In this document: positions 1 through 8,763 of the stretch, piece after piece
How the letters are laid out: each line of letters starts with the position of its first letter
How positions within the stretch are numbered: the first letter of the stretch is position 1
The notes under the pieces: model-generated
What the model was told of the DNA's origin: nothing
Database searches by the model: none
Seen by the model: the letters and a program-made list of their open reading frames with translations, nothing else
Position numbers and translations under genes: made by a program
Assembly: GCF_036321025.1 (NCBI RefSeq)
Contig: NZ_JAZAPB010000001.1
Span: 868,001-932,000 of the forward strand
Source of the DNA: Alteraurantiacibacter hainanensis
GTDB taxonomy: Bacteria > Pseudomonadota > Alphaproteobacteria > Sphingomonadales > Sphingomonadaceae
Length of the DNA stretch: 64,000 bases
Direction: 5' to 3'

Positions 1-1
1 G

Positions 2-238
2 GATCGCCTGGTGCGCCCCGGCATGGAGGACACCGTGTGGAGCGACGCGCGCATCGTCACCAAGCACACCCACGGCACGGGCTGCACCCTGTCCAGCGCG
101 ATTGCCACCAACCTCGGCCACGGACTCGACCTTCAGCAGGCGATCGCCGATGCCCGCCTGTTCGTGCGCGAGGCGCTGAAAAGCGCACCCGGCTTCGGCT
201 TCGGCAACGGACCGCTGGGGCACCAGGCGGTGCGGTGA
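2..238 (+). CDS. thiD: ThiD, phosphomethylpyrimidine kinase (3' end only)
   Basis: C-terminal 78 residues of hydroxymethylpyrimidine/phosphomethylpyrimidine kinase, which phosphorylates HMP-P in cytosolic thiamine biosynthesis. The reading frame is open from the window edge, so the start is outside. Visible is the family C-terminal signature THGTGCTLSSAIA, which holds the anion-hole GTGC motif and the catalytic Cys of ribokinase-fold kinases. It is followed by the usual helix carrying a FVREAL segment. A short hairpin (248-263, CTCGGCA/TGCCGAG) follows 10 bases after the stop but has no T tract. The family assignment is firm. Whether it is ThiD alone or a fusion with ThiE cannot be seen. Confidence 0.85.
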   Translation, partial: DRLVRPGMEDTVWSDARIVTKHTHGTGCTLSSAIATNLGHGLDLQQAIADARLFVREALKSAPGFGFGNGPLGHQAVR

Positions 239-337
239 GCGCGAGGTCTCGGCATGTGCCGAGGGTGAGGGGCTAGCGAGGTTTAATAAACGCAGCTTCT
301 ACTTGTGGCTGGAAGCCGATGTGACGCGGACCGACAG

Positions 338-1732
338 TCATTCGACGGTCAACCTGTACGCGGCCCCCTGACCGGCGCGTGGGCCCACAGCGCCAAGTTT
401 TCCATTGTAGAAAGTCGTGCCGTAAAATGCGCCATCTGAGCCCTGGACGACTCCACCTGCCGGGTATGACGGCTCCTCGCTCAGCAAGCCAAACCTGTAC
501 AACACAGTCAGATCCCCGCCGGTGGTCATCCTGAAAATCACCCCGGTCCGCTCAGTTGCAAGGAGGCCCCCGGACTCGGTGGTTCCGTATAGATTGCCAT
601 CGGAACCAACCGTCAGATATGGCATGGGGTGGTAGCCTTCGTCTTGCGTCCCGGTGCCATCTTCACCAGGAACTGCAAAAGCATGAATTATTTCCAGATC
701 GCCTTCCCCGTCCAATCTGAATACCGTCCCGCAACTGGCCCAAGCGAGGCAAACGCCCCCTCCACCGAAGTAGGTGGTGCCATACATTGCTCCATCCGGC
801 CCGATCGAAACCGGTCCGTATGGAACAGCGCCATCGTCCGGTTCACCGGAGAACGTATGGAGTGTCGAAATCTGTCCTGACTTGGTCAGCCTGAAAAGTG
901 TTCCGCAGCCGGCAATTTGCTCGAAAGCGCTGCAAGCGTCGTTTCCTGCAACCCTCGTTGTACCATACAGGCTGCCATCGCTTCCTTCCGTCAGGGAACC
1001 GTTGGGTACTACTCCGTTTGCCGGATCAACCCCGAATTCATAAATCACAGAATGCTGACCTGCTGGGGTCAGCTTGAATATCGTTCCGCAATCCTCCCCA
1101 TACTGCCCGCAATCGCTGGTTCCGCCCCCGATAGTCGCGCCATAGAAATTGCCGTCGCTGGCTTCGAGCAAACGCCCGTGGGGGCGATTGCCTTGTGAAC
1201 CTGGTTCGCCAAACGAGTGCAGCACGGTGAATGTACCTGACAGCGTGACCCGATAAATCGTCCCGCGATTATAGGTGCCTCCGCTGATGGTCGCTCCGTA
1301 CAGGGCGCCGTCGCTGGCCTGGATCAGAGCACCATGGGGCCACCAGCCATCATGGGGTGCCTGCGAAAAGTGATGAAGGATGGTTACGTCGCCGCCGGGC
1401 GTCATTCGGTAAAGAGTGCCGCAGGATTGCTTCCCATCATTGCAACGGTTGGCGCCGCCCGAAGGCGTCACACCGTAGAAGTTACCGTCCGACGCCTGAA
1501 CAAGAGGATCGGACGGCTCGGCACCGTCGGTTTCCTCAATCCCGAAGACATGCAGGAACGTGATCTCGGCGCTGGGCGGCGAAGGTGTGGGGGAAGGAGT
1601 TGGTGTCGGTGATGGTGTTGGCGCCGGAGCCGGAGAACCGACAACAGGTGGAGGCGACGAATTCCCTTCACCCCCGCAACCTGCAAGGGCCGCAGTTAGT
1701 GCGGTTGCCAAGATCGCCCGCGACAACTTCAT
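338..1732 (-). CDS. GloVer-repeat lipoprotein (TIGR03803-type)
   Basis: A 464-residue secreted lipoprotein of unknown role. The start at 1732 is preferred over the upstream ATG at 1762 because it puts a lipoprotein signal at the N-terminus (lipobox LAGC, Cys19) and has a G-rich ribosome site about 8 bases upstream. A Pro/Thr/Ser linker spans about residues 25-60. The rest is about six tandem repeats of roughly 55-65 residues with the pattern GSDGxxYGTTxxGG then GTxFRLTxxGxxTxLHxF, the choice-of-anchor GloVer repeat expected to form a beta-propeller-like fold. In four repeats the loop before GT(L/I/V)(F/Y)(R/K) carries a cysteine pair, probably a disulfide. Function in the family is unknown; a surface binding role is inference. 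Confidence 0.82.
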   Translation of the reverse strand: MKLSRAILATALTAALAGCGGEGNSSPPPVVGSPAPAPTPSPTPTPSPTPSPPSAEITFLHVFGIEETDGAEPSDPLVQASDGNFYGVTPSGGANRCNDGKQSCGTLYRMTPGGDVTILHHFSQAPHDGWWPHGALIQASDGALYGATISGGTYNRGTIYRVTLSGTFTVLHSFGEPGSQGNRPHGRLLEASDGNFYGATIGGGTSDCGQYGEDCGTIFKLTPAGQHSVIYEFGVDPANGVVPNGSLTEGSDGSLYGTTRVAGNDACSAFEQIAGCGTLFRLTKSGQISTLHTFSGEPDDGAVPYGPVSIGPDGAMYGTTYFGGGGVCLAWASCGTVFRLDGEGDLEIIHAFAVPGEDGTGTQDEGYHPMPYLTVGSDGNLYGTTESGGLLATERTGVIFRMTTGGDLTVLYRFGLLSEEPSYPAGGVVQGSDGAFYGTTFYNGKLGAVGPRAGQGAAYRLTVE

Positions 1733-2051
1733 CGATATACCCCCCGAGACCGGCCTGCCCATCGCTTCTAAGCAGAATTATGCGTCTGTAAAGAAAGCAT
1801 AAGGTATCAAAGGGGCATAAGAGATCTTGTGCTTGAGGGGGCGGCACTGGTTGACCTACGCCAAGCGTGCGCGGAGCAAGGCGTGGGGTTTCCAGGGCAA
1901 AGAACGGTTTCTGCGGCTGGTCTCTAACGCAAGCCCGCTTGCAGGCGACGTCAGGCAACTTCCATATGGCACACCGTAAGAAAATTGCAGGAAGGGAGGA
2001 TGCGACGGAACGTCCACATCGGGTCGCAAGCCGGTCTTCGCTCCCGCCCTC
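1733..2051. other. Intergenic stretch without a supported gene
   Basis: 319 bases between the GloVer lipoprotein start and the LOG-family stop. It should hold the lipoprotein promoter in its first third, where the sequence is more AT-rich than the neighbours. I could not pick a -35/-10 pair with good spacing. Open frames here are short, lack family signatures and have no ribosome site. No hairpin with a T tract was found. Confidence 0.5.
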
Positions 2052-2972
2052 TCAATCCTCGCAGTTCATCCCCGCCGCGCCATTGTCCTTTAGGCAGTAG
2101 AATCTGCGGATCGCGTCCCAGCCTTCCTCGGCGGTTTCGCACCAGGTGATGAGGTCGAGATCCTTTTTCGAGATCGTGCCTTCCTCGGCAATCGCCTCGA
2201 AATTCACCACGCGGTTCCAGAACTCCTTGCCGAACAGCAGCACCGGAACCGGCTTCATCTTGCCGGTCTGGATCAGGGTGAGCAGCTCGAACATCTCGTC
2301 CATCGTGCCGAAGCCGCCGGGAAATACCGCCACGGCCCGTGCGCGGATCAGGAAGTGCATCTTGCGCAGCGCGAAGTAGTGGAAGTTCAGCGACAGGTAG
2401 GGAGTGACGTAGGGATTGGGCGCCTGTTCATGGGGCAGCACGATGTTGAGGCCGATGCTCTCCGCGCCCGCATCGCTCGCCCCGCGATTGGCGGCCTCCA
2501 TGATCGAGGGGCCACCGCCCGAGCACACGACGAACTGCCGCTTGCCGTCCTCGACGATCGCCTTCTCGCTCACCATGCGCGCCAGGCGATAGGCCTCGGC
2601 GTAATATTTCGCCTTTTTCGCCAGGTTGCGTACGATCAGCGCCTCGTCCTCGGGCAGGTTGTTTGCCTCTTCCAGCGCCAGCTCCGTCGATTCCGGCGGA
2701 GGTATGCGGGCCGAGCCGTACATCACCAGCGTGGAGCCGACGCGCGCCTCGTCTAGCACCATGGTGGGCTTGAGCAATTCCAGCTGGAAGCGCACCGGGC
2801 GCAGTTCCTCGCGCAGCAGGAAATCCTCGTCGCGGAAGGCCAGGCGATAGGCCGGGTGGCGGGTCTGCGGGGTCTCGTTGTCGATGGAGTCGGCGAAGCC
2901 TGCCTCCATGTCGGCGTGGTAGAACTTGTGGTCCTTCAGGTCGTGATCCGGATTGTCGGGCTGGTCGGCCAC
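2052..2972 (-). CDS. LOG family protein (TIGR00730, Rossmann fold)
   Basis: A 306-residue protein of the LOG/lysine-decarboxylase-like family (TIGR00730). Members cleave nucleoside 5'-monophosphates at the N-glycosidic bond (cytokinin-activating or AMP/pyrimidine nucleosidase activity). Signatures seen: SGGGPSIMEAANRGA at 151-165 and PGGFGTMDE at 218-226, the nucleotide-binding and catalytic PGGxGTxxE motif. It is longer than the minimal LOG fold of about 190 residues, with an acidic, His-rich N-terminal extension of about 75 residues as in the long-form alphaproteobacterial members. It is monocistronic on the minus strand downstream of the bd oxidase genes. The exact substrate cannot be read from the sequence. 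Confidence 0.85.
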   Translation of the reverse strand: MADQPDNPDHDLKDHKFYHADMEAGFADSIDNETPQTRHPAYRLAFRDEDFLLREELRPVRFQLELLKPTMVLDEARVGSTLVMYGSARIPPPESTELALEEANNLPEDEALIVRNLAKKAKYYAEAYRLARMVSEKAIVEDGKRQFVVCSGGGPSIMEAANRGASDAGAESIGLNIVLPHEQAPNPYVTPYLSLNFHYFALRKMHFLIRARAVAVFPGGFGTMDEMFELLTLIQTGKMKPVPVLLFGKEFWNRVVNFEAIAEEGTISKKDLDLITWCETAEEGWDAIRRFYCLKDNGAAGMNCED

Positions 2973-3046
2973 GCTGCTCTCCCTCTTGCGCAGGACTGGG
3001 CCACCGCACCTAGTGCGTCACCATGACGATTGAAAGGCGCGAAATG

Positions 3047-3166
3047 TCAGGGCGCGATCCACAGCCGCAGCACCCAGGCGACCGCGCCCAGCACGGCCAC
3101 GCTGGCCACCCAGATCGCCGCCATCCAAGCCAGTCGCTTCCACAGGGGGCCGGGTTCTTCGGACAT
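3047..3166 (-). CDS. DUF2474 small membrane protein of the bd oxidase operon
   Basis: A 39-residue protein starting MSEEPGPLWKRLAWM and ending WIAP, with one transmembrane helix at about residues 12-32. The size, the LWKRLxWM motif and the position directly downstream of cydB match the DUF2474 family. This family accompanies cyanide-insensitive-type cytochrome bd oxidases and is thought to act like the CydX/CbdX accessory subunit. That role is known by analogy only. It is 40 bases after the cydB stop and probably co-transcribed. It is short enough to be missed by automated gene calling. Confidence 0.85.
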   Translation of the reverse strand: MSEEPGPLWKRLAWMAAIWVASVAVLGAVAWVLRLWIAP

Positions 3167-3206
3167 GTATCCTCTTCTCGCGCTGCCGCTTCGCCGGCTG
3201 AGCGCC

Positions 3207-4220
3207 CTAGTGGTATCCTTCATCGTCCACCTTCCCGCGGAACACCCAGTAGGCCCAGGCGGTGTAGGCGATGATCAGCGGCATGGTTATCGCCACGCCC
3301 ACCAGCATGAACACCTGGCTGCGCTCGGGCGCGGCCGCATCCCAGATGGTGACATCGGGCGGAACGACATTGGGCCAGATGGTGAAGCCCAGCCCTGCCA
3401 TGCCGAAGAAGAACAGCAGCAGCGCCAGCCAGAACGGCTTCGAATTGCGTTCCTTCGCCACGGCCCGCAGCATGGAGACGGCGACGATCGCCGTGACGAT
3501 GGGCACCGGCGCGGCAAGGTAGATTTCCGGCGCGCTCAGCCAGCGCTCGGCATATTCGGGCCGCAGCGCGAGGTTGTAGAGGCTGACGGCGCCCATCAGC
3601 GCCAGCGTCGCCAGCGCGGCGCGCTTGGCCAGCCTGCGGGCATGGGCCTGCCCCTCGCCGTCCAGCTTCCAGATCAGCCAGGTGCTCCCCAGCAGGGCGT
3701 AGCCGGCCACCGTGCCGAGGCCCGTCAGCAGCGTGTACGGCGTCAGCCAGTCCCACCAGCTGCCGGCATAGGCGCGGCCGTCCACCTCTATCCCCTGCAG
3801 CAGGGCGCCCAGGATCATGCCCTGCGCCATGGCCGAGACCAGCGAACCGCCGGTGAAGGCGCCGTCCCAGAACGCGCGGTGCGAGGGATCGCGCCAGCGG
3901 TATTCGAAGGCCACGCCGCGAAACACCAGGCCCAGCAGCATGGCGATGATCAGCGGATAGGTGGCGGGCAAGATCACCGCGTAGGCCAGCGGGAAAGCGG
4001 CGAACAGGCCGCCGCCGCCCAGCACCAGCCAGGTCTCGTTGCCGTCCCACACCGGCGCGATGGAATTCATCGCCCGGTCCCGCTCGCGCCCCGGCGCGAA
4101 AGTGGGAAAGAGGATGCCGATGCCGAGATCGAACCCGTCCATCACCACGTAGGCGAACACGGCGAAGGCGATGATGAAGGCCCAGATGGTGGTGAGGTCC
4201 ACGTTGATATCCGGTGTCAT
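3207..4220 (-). CDS. cydB: Cytochrome bd ubiquinol oxidase subunit II
   Basis: Subunit II (337 residues) of the membrane cytochrome bd quinol oxidase, which reduces O2 to water without proton pumping. The N-terminus MTPDINVDLTTIWAF runs into the first helix with the family motif DGFDLGIGIL (about residues 28-37). The conserved WDGNETWLVLGGG segment is present near residues 58-70. There are about nine hydrophobic helices. It overlaps the cydA stop by four bases (ATGA), indicating translational coupling. In the CIO subfamily the gene is called cioB. Confidence 0.95.
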   Translation of the reverse strand: MTPDINVDLTTIWAFIIAFAVFAYVVMDGFDLGIGILFPTFAPGRERDRAMNSIAPVWDGNETWLVLGGGGLFAAFPLAYAVILPATYPLIIAMLLGLVFRGVAFEYRWRDPSHRAFWDGAFTGGSLVSAMAQGMILGALLQGIEVDGRAYAGSWWDWLTPYTLLTGLGTVAGYALLGSTWLIWKLDGEGQAHARRLAKRAALATLALMGAVSLYNLALRPEYAERWLSAPEIYLAAPVPIVTAIVAVSMLRAVAKERNSKPFWLALLLFFFGMAGLGFTIWPNVVPPDVTIWDAAAPERSQVFMLVGVAITMPLIIAYTAWAYWVFRGKVDDEGYH

Positions 4221-5677
4221 GGCGCTTCCTCCGGTTCATGCTTGGTGCCGGAGAGATCGCGGGTCGTGGCGTCGGTGGGATCCTGCGTCGGACCCGGCGT
4301 GATGCCGGCCGTGCGGATCGGCCCCTTGTCGCCGCGCTTCGCGCCCAGCTCGCCGGTATGCGGGGCCTTTCGCATCAGGTGCAGGATGTACCACACGCCC
4401 GCCCCGAAGACGGCGAAGTAGACCACCACGAAGGCCAGCAGCGATGCCCCCACGGCGGGCGCGTCGAGCGGGCTGGCGGCATCGGCGGTGCGCAGCAGGC
4501 CGTAGATGACATAGGGCTGGCGGCCGACTTCGGTGGTGATCCAGCCGCACAGCACGGCGAGGAAACCCGACGGCCCCATCACCAGCGCGGCGCGGTGCAG
4601 CCATGTCCAGTCGTACAGCTTGCCGCGCCAGCGCGCGAACAGGCTCCAGACCCCCACGGCCATCATGCCAAGGCCGATCGCGATCATGATGCGGAAGGCC
4701 CAGAAGACGAGGAAGACCGGCGGCTGATCTTCATCGGGCACGGTATCCAGCCCTTCGATGGGGGCATCCCATTCGTGCTTCAGGATCATGCTGGAAAGCT
4801 TGGGGATGCCCACGGCGTAGTCCAGCCGCTGCTCCTCGTCATTGGGAATGCCGAAGACGTAGAGCGGCGCGCCGTCGGGATAGCTCTGGTAATGCCCTTC
4901 CATGGCCATCACCTTCTGCGGCTGGTGCTCCATGGTGTTGAGGCCGTGCATGTCGCCCGCCACGATCTGGATCGGCGCGACGATGGCGGCCATCCACATG
5001 GCCATGGAGAACATCTTGCGCGCGTGCACGTTCGCGCGGTCTTTCAGCAGGTGCCAGGCGCCGACACCGCCCACCACGAACGCGGTGGTGAGATAGGCCG
5101 CCAGCACCGTGTGGACCAGCCGGTAGGGAAAGCTGGGATTGAAGACGATCGCCATCCAGCTCTCGCCCGGAAGGTATTGTCCGTTCGCGCCCATCTCGAA
5201 ACCGACGGGGGTCTGCATCCAGCTGTTCACCGAGAGAATCCAGAAGGCCGAGACGAAGGTGCCCAGGGCCACCATCAGCGTGGCGGCGAAGTGCAGCTTC
5301 TTGCCCACCTTGTTCATGCCGAACAGCATCACGCCGAGGAAGCCAGCCTCGAGGAAGAAGGCCGTCAGCACCTCGTAGGCCATCAGCGGCCCGATCACCG
5401 GACCTGCCAGGTCGGAAAAGACCGACCAGTTGGTGCCGAACTGGTAGCTCATCACGATGCCCGAGACGACGCCCATGGCAAAGGTGATGGCAAAGATCTT
5501 TATCCAGTACTTGAACAGGTCGAGATAGACGTGGTTCTCGGTCTTCAGCCACAGGCCTTCCAGCACGGCCAGATAGCTTGCCAGTCCGATGCTGAAGGCG
5601 GGAAAGAAGAAGTGAAAGCTTACCGTGAAGGCAAACTGGATCCGGGCGAGAAGCAGTGCGTCTAGGCCGTCGAACAT
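4217..5677 (-). CDS. cydA: Cytochrome bd ubiquinol oxidase subunit I (CIO-type)
   Basis: Catalytic subunit (486 residues) carrying the quinol site and haems b558, b595 and d. Haem ligand candidates are H22 in SFHFFFPAFS and H189 in RLVHTVL. The EVGRQP segment of the family is present near residue 370. The periplasmic Q-loop between about residues 255 and 315 is short, lacking the long insert of E. coli CydA. This is the hallmark of the cyanide-insensitive oxidase (CioA) branch. The C-terminus is a polar tail rich in Thr/Pro. First gene of cydA-cydB-DUF2474; a perfect inverted repeat lies 16 bases upstream. Its location beside a sulfide-oxidation operon fits a sulfide-resistant terminal oxidase. 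Confidence 0.95.
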   Translation of the reverse strand: MFDGLDALLLARIQFAFTVSFHFFFPAFSIGLASYLAVLEGLWLKTENHVYLDLFKYWIKIFAITFAMGVVSGIVMSYQFGTNWSVFSDLAGPVIGPLMAYEVLTAFFLEAGFLGVMLFGMNKVGKKLHFAATLMVALGTFVSAFWILSVNSWMQTPVGFEMGANGQYLPGESWMAIVFNPSFPYRLVHTVLAAYLTTAFVVGGVGAWHLLKDRANVHARKMFSMAMWMAAIVAPIQIVAGDMHGLNTMEHQPQKVMAMEGHYQSYPDGAPLYVFGIPNDEEQRLDYAVGIPKLSSMILKHEWDAPIEGLDTVPDEDQPPVFLVFWAFRIMIAIGLGMMAVGVWSLFARWRGKLYDWTWLHRAALVMGPSGFLAVLCGWITTEVGRQPYVIYGLLRTADAASPLDAPAVGASLLAFVVVYFAVFGAGVWYILHLMRKAPHTGELGAKRGDKGPIRTAGITPGPTQDPTDATTRDLSGTKHEPEEAP

Positions 5678-5692
5678 GTAGATCCCTTACCC

Positions 5693-5711
5693 GGTTGCGC
5701 GTTGTGCAACC
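5693..5711. promoter_or_regulatory. Perfect inverted repeat upstream of cydA
   Basis: GGTTGC-GCGTTGT-GCAACC, 6-base arms with a 7-base spacer, lying 16-34 bases before the cydA start and so between promoter and ribosome site. A second imperfect palindrome, GCATCACGTGGTGC, is at 5724-5737. Either could be an operator for the bd oxidase operon. The half sites do not match the FNR/Anr consensus (TTGAT-N4-ATCAA). No regulator can be assigned. Confidence 0.35.
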
Positions 5712-5749
5712 ATTGGAAGTTACGCATCACGTGGTGCGATAGTTTCAAC

Positions 5750-7504
5750 TCAGATCATGCCGCGCGCCCAATCGTCGGGCCGGCCATCGTCGGAACCGTC
5801 GTCGCGCAGCGCCTCGTCGAAGGCGCGCGACTGCGACAGGTAGACCTCGCCGGTCAGCTCCTCGAGGAAGTGCGTGCGCTGCAACTTGTCCATCACCGGG
5901 CCCTTCACTTCGGAAAGGTGCAGCTTGATCCCGGCATCGGACAGGCGGTGGTTGATCGCCTCCAGGCTTTCGAGGCCCGATGCGTCGATCTCGTTCACCG
6001 CGCTCGCCATCAGGATCACGTGGCGCACCCTTGGGCGGTCGGCGACCTGCTCCAGCACGTATTCCTCCAGCCAGCGGGCGTTGAGGAAGGTCAGCGCCTC
6101 GTCGATGCGGATGGACAGCACGTGGTCGGCGGTGAAGACCCGGTGGCGTTCGATGTTGCGGAAATGCTCGGTATTCGGAACGCGGCCGACGATGGCGGCG
6201 TGCGGGCGGCTGGCGCGCCACAGGTAGAGCAGCAGGCCGACGGACACGCCCGCGATCACGCCCATCTCCACCCCTGCAAGCAGGGTGATGGCGATGGTGG
6301 CCACGTGCGCGGCGAAATCGGCGCGGGAATAGGTCCACAGTTGCTGCGGGGTCTTCAGGTCCACCAGGCTCAGCACGGCGACGATGATGGTGGCCGCCAG
6401 CACGGCGATCGGCAGGGCGAACAGCAGCGGCGTGAGGAACAGCGAAGCGAGCGCGATGCCGACGGCGGTAAATGCCCCGGCGGCAGGCGTCTGCGCACCG
6501 GCATCGAAGTTCACCACCGAACGTGCGAAGCCGCCGGTGACGGGATAGCCGCCGGAAAACGCGCTGGCGACGTTGGACGCACCAAGGCCGATCAGTTCCT
6601 GGTCGGGCGAGATGCGCTGGCGACGCTTGGCGGCCAGCGTCTGCGCGACAGAGACGCTCTCGACGAAGCCGATGATGGAAATGAGCAGGGCGGGCACGAT
6701 AAGTTGCTGGATCAGCGACAGGTCGGTGCTGGGCACGGCGAATGGCGGCAGGCCGGAGGGGATCTCGCCGGTGATGTTCACGCCCTTGCCTGCAAGGTCG
6801 AACGCGATCACCGCCAGGATGCTGACCGCGACAGCCGCCACGGGGCCGGCCTTGGCGGCGATATCCGCCGCGCGGGGCTTGAGCCCAAGTCGCACGAGCA
6901 GAGGCTTCAGCCCCTTGCGCACCCAGAACAGGAAAACGATGGCGGGCACGCCAACCGCCAGCGTCCAGGGGTTCGTCCCCGGCAGTCCTTGTGCCAGCGA
7001 CCCCAGCATGTGCGGCCAGGTATCGCCGCCCGCCTGGACACCCAGGATATGCCGCAGCTGGCTGGTGGCGATCAGGATGCCGCTTGCGGTGATGAACCCG
7101 CTGATGACCGGGTGGGACAGCAGGTTTGCAAGGAAGCCCATGCGCAGCACGCCGAGCACGAACAGCATCACGCCCGACAGCGCCGCCAGCGTGATCGCCG
7201 CTTCGAGATACTCGGTCGTTCCCTGCGCCGCCACGGCGCCCGCAGCGCTGGCCGTCATCAGGCTGACCACGGCCACCGGCCCCACGGCCAGCGTGCGGCT
7301 GGTGCCGAACACGGCATAGGCCACCAGCGGCAGGATCGAGGCATAGAGGCCCACTACCGGCGGCAGACCCGCCAGCAGGGCATAGGCCAGGCTCTGCGGG
7401 ATCAGCATGATGGTGACGATCACCGCCGCCACCAGGTCGCTGCTCAAGGCATGGCCGTCATAGGCCCTTCCCCATTCGAGGATCGGGAAATAGCGGGCTA
7501 GCAT
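5750..7504 (-). CDS. SulP family inorganic anion transporter with STAS domain
   Basis: A 584-residue SulP/SLC26 permease. Residues about 10-415 form the multi-helix transport domain with the family motif near the start (IPQSLAYALLAGLPPVVGLY, with Gln, Pro and Tyr of the sulfate transporter signature). The last 150 residues form a cytosolic STAS domain. It is the last gene of the sulfide-oxidation operon, 9 bases after the sqr stop. In that context it probably exports sulfite/sulfate produced from persulfide, or moves another oxyanion. Homologues near BigR-type operons were proposed to have this role, but substrate and direction are inference. Confidence 0.85.
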   Translation of the reverse strand: MLARYFPILEWGRAYDGHALSSDLVAAVIVTIMLIPQSLAYALLAGLPPVVGLYASILPLVAYAVFGTSRTLAVGPVAVVSLMTASAAGAVAAQGTTEYLEAAITLAALSGVMLFVLGVLRMGFLANLLSHPVISGFITASGILIATSQLRHILGVQAGGDTWPHMLGSLAQGLPGTNPWTLAVGVPAIVFLFWVRKGLKPLLVRLGLKPRAADIAAKAGPVAAVAVSILAVIAFDLAGKGVNITGEIPSGLPPFAVPSTDLSLIQQLIVPALLISIIGFVESVSVAQTLAAKRRQRISPDQELIGLGASNVASAFSGGYPVTGGFARSVVNFDAGAQTPAAGAFTAVGIALASLFLTPLLFALPIAVLAATIIVAVLSLVDLKTPQQLWTYSRADFAAHVATIAITLLAGVEMGVIAGVSVGLLLYLWRASRPHAAIVGRVPNTEHFRNIERHRVFTADHVLSIRIDEALTFLNARWLEEYVLEQVADRPRVRHVILMASAVNEIDASGLESLEAINHRLSDAGIKLHLSEVKGPVMDKLQRTHFLEELTGEVYLSQSRAFDEALRDDGSDDGRPDDWARGMI

Positions 7505-7513
7505 GTCGCGGTG

Positions 7514-8740
7514 TCAGGCTCCGCCGATCGGCCGGGCCATCCATTCGCGCCCCTTCAGCATGGCGTTCCAGTAGATGCCGGGCAGGATGTCGACCTTCAG
7601 CGTCCAGGCCGCGCGGCTGGGCCGGGTTCCGTCGATCATCCACAGGGGGAACGTGGGCAGCAATTTTCCGCCATAGCCGAATTCGGCGAGCACGATCTTG
7701 CCTCGCTCCACCGTGAGCGGACAGCTGCCGTATCCGTCGTACTGGCCCGGCAGCGGCTTGCCTTCCAGATGTGCCAGCAGGTTCACCGCGGCCACCGGCG
7801 CCTGCTTGCGGGCGGCGGCCATCGTCTTGGCGTTGGGCATGTTGCCGCAATCGCCCGCGGCGAAGACGTTGTCGTGGCGGACGTGCTGCAGGGTATACTG
7901 GTCCACCTCGGCATAGCCCGCCTCGTCGGCGAGCGGACTGGCGGCGACAACGGCATTGCACTTCTGCGGCGGGCAGACGTGGAGCATGTCGAACTCGCGC
8001 TCCACCTCGCCGTCTTCGGTTGCGAAATACGCCTTCCCTGCCGGGCCATCGACGCGGGTCAGGGTGGAGCCGAGCTTCAGATCGATACCGTAACGCTCGA
8101 CGTATTCCATCAGCGCTGGGACATAGTCCGATACGCCGAACAGCACGCCGCCGTTGTTGTGGAACTCGACCTCGATATCGTCCAGCACACCGCGCTTCTC
8201 CCACTCGGAGCAGGAGAGATACATCGCCTTTTGCGGCGCGCCCGCGCACTTGATCGGCATGGCGGGCTGGGTGAAGAGCGCCCGGCCTTTGCGGGTCTGC
8301 TGCACGAGTTCCCAGGTATAGGGGGCGAGGTCGAAACGGTAGTTGGAGGTCACGCCGTTCCTGCCCAGCGTTTCGGGAAGCCCTTCGATCTCCTCGAACG
8401 CCAGGCGATTGCCCATGGCCACGACCAGCGCATCGTAGGTGACGCGCCCGCCTTCGCCGTATTCCACCGCGTTGGCGGCCGGATCGAAGCCGGTCACCGC
8501 CGCTTTCAGCCAGGTCACGCCCTTGGGCATGACGGAGGCTTCGGACCGCACCGTCTCGTCCTTTTCGAACACGCCGCCGCCCACCATGGTCCAGCCGGGC
8601 TGGTAATAGTGCTCATCAGCGGGCTCGATCACCGCGATGTCGAGGCCGGGGTGGCGGTGCAGCAGCGATGCGGCAGTGGCAATGCCTGCCGATCCGCCGC
8701 CCGCGATCACCACGGTATGATGGGTTGATTGGGCGCTCAT
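7514..8740 (-). CDS. sqr: Sulfide:quinone oxidoreductase, type II-like
   Basis: A 408-residue FAD-dependent, membrane-associated oxidoreductase that oxidises H2S to a sulfane-sulfur product and reduces quinone. The dinucleotide site GGGSAG is at 14-19. Redox Cys candidates are C165 in IKCAGAPQK and C256/C261 in CPPQKC. The IKCAGAPQKxMYLS signature is that of the mitochondrial SQRDL/type II branch. The AAGDC-type FAD motif (FAAGDCGN) is present near residue 315. It lies in an operon with a persulfide-dioxygenase-like enzyme and a sulfurtransferase, which supports sulfide detoxification or respiration rather than a generic NADH dehydrogenase. Confidence 0.9.
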   Translation of the reverse strand: MSAQSTHHTVVIAGGGSAGIATAASLLHRHPGLDIAVIEPADEHYYQPGWTMVGGGVFEKDETVRSEASVMPKGVTWLKAAVTGFDPAANAVEYGEGGRVTYDALVVAMGNRLAFEEIEGLPETLGRNGVTSNYRFDLAPYTWELVQQTRKGRALFTQPAMPIKCAGAPQKAMYLSCSEWEKRGVLDDIEVEFHNNGGVLFGVSDYVPALMEYVERYGIDLKLGSTLTRVDGPAGKAYFATEDGEVEREFDMLHVCPPQKCNAVVAASPLADEAGYAEVDQYTLQHVRHDNVFAAGDCGNMPNAKTMAAARKQAPVAAVNLLAHLEGKPLPGQYDGYGSCPLTVERGKIVLAEFGYGGKLLPTFPLWMIDGTRPSRAAWTLKVDILPGIYWNAMLKGREWMARPIGGA

Positions 8741-8763
8741 GGGAAATTCCTCTCTCGCTATGT

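Noticed and set aside
248..291. Hairpin CTCGGCA-TG-TGCCGAG and palindrome GTTTAATAAAC after thiD
   Set aside because: The first has a two-base loop and no T tract, the second is short and not near a start codon. Neither is enough for a terminator or operator call.
3030..7501. Very long open frames on the plus strand opposite the bd oxidase and SulP genes (463, 483 and 599 codons)
   Set aside because: They mirror genuine minus-strand genes in GC-rich DNA, are Gly/Arg/His/Gln-rich, have no domain signatures and no ribosome sites. The opposite frames carry clear haem, STAS and transport motifs.
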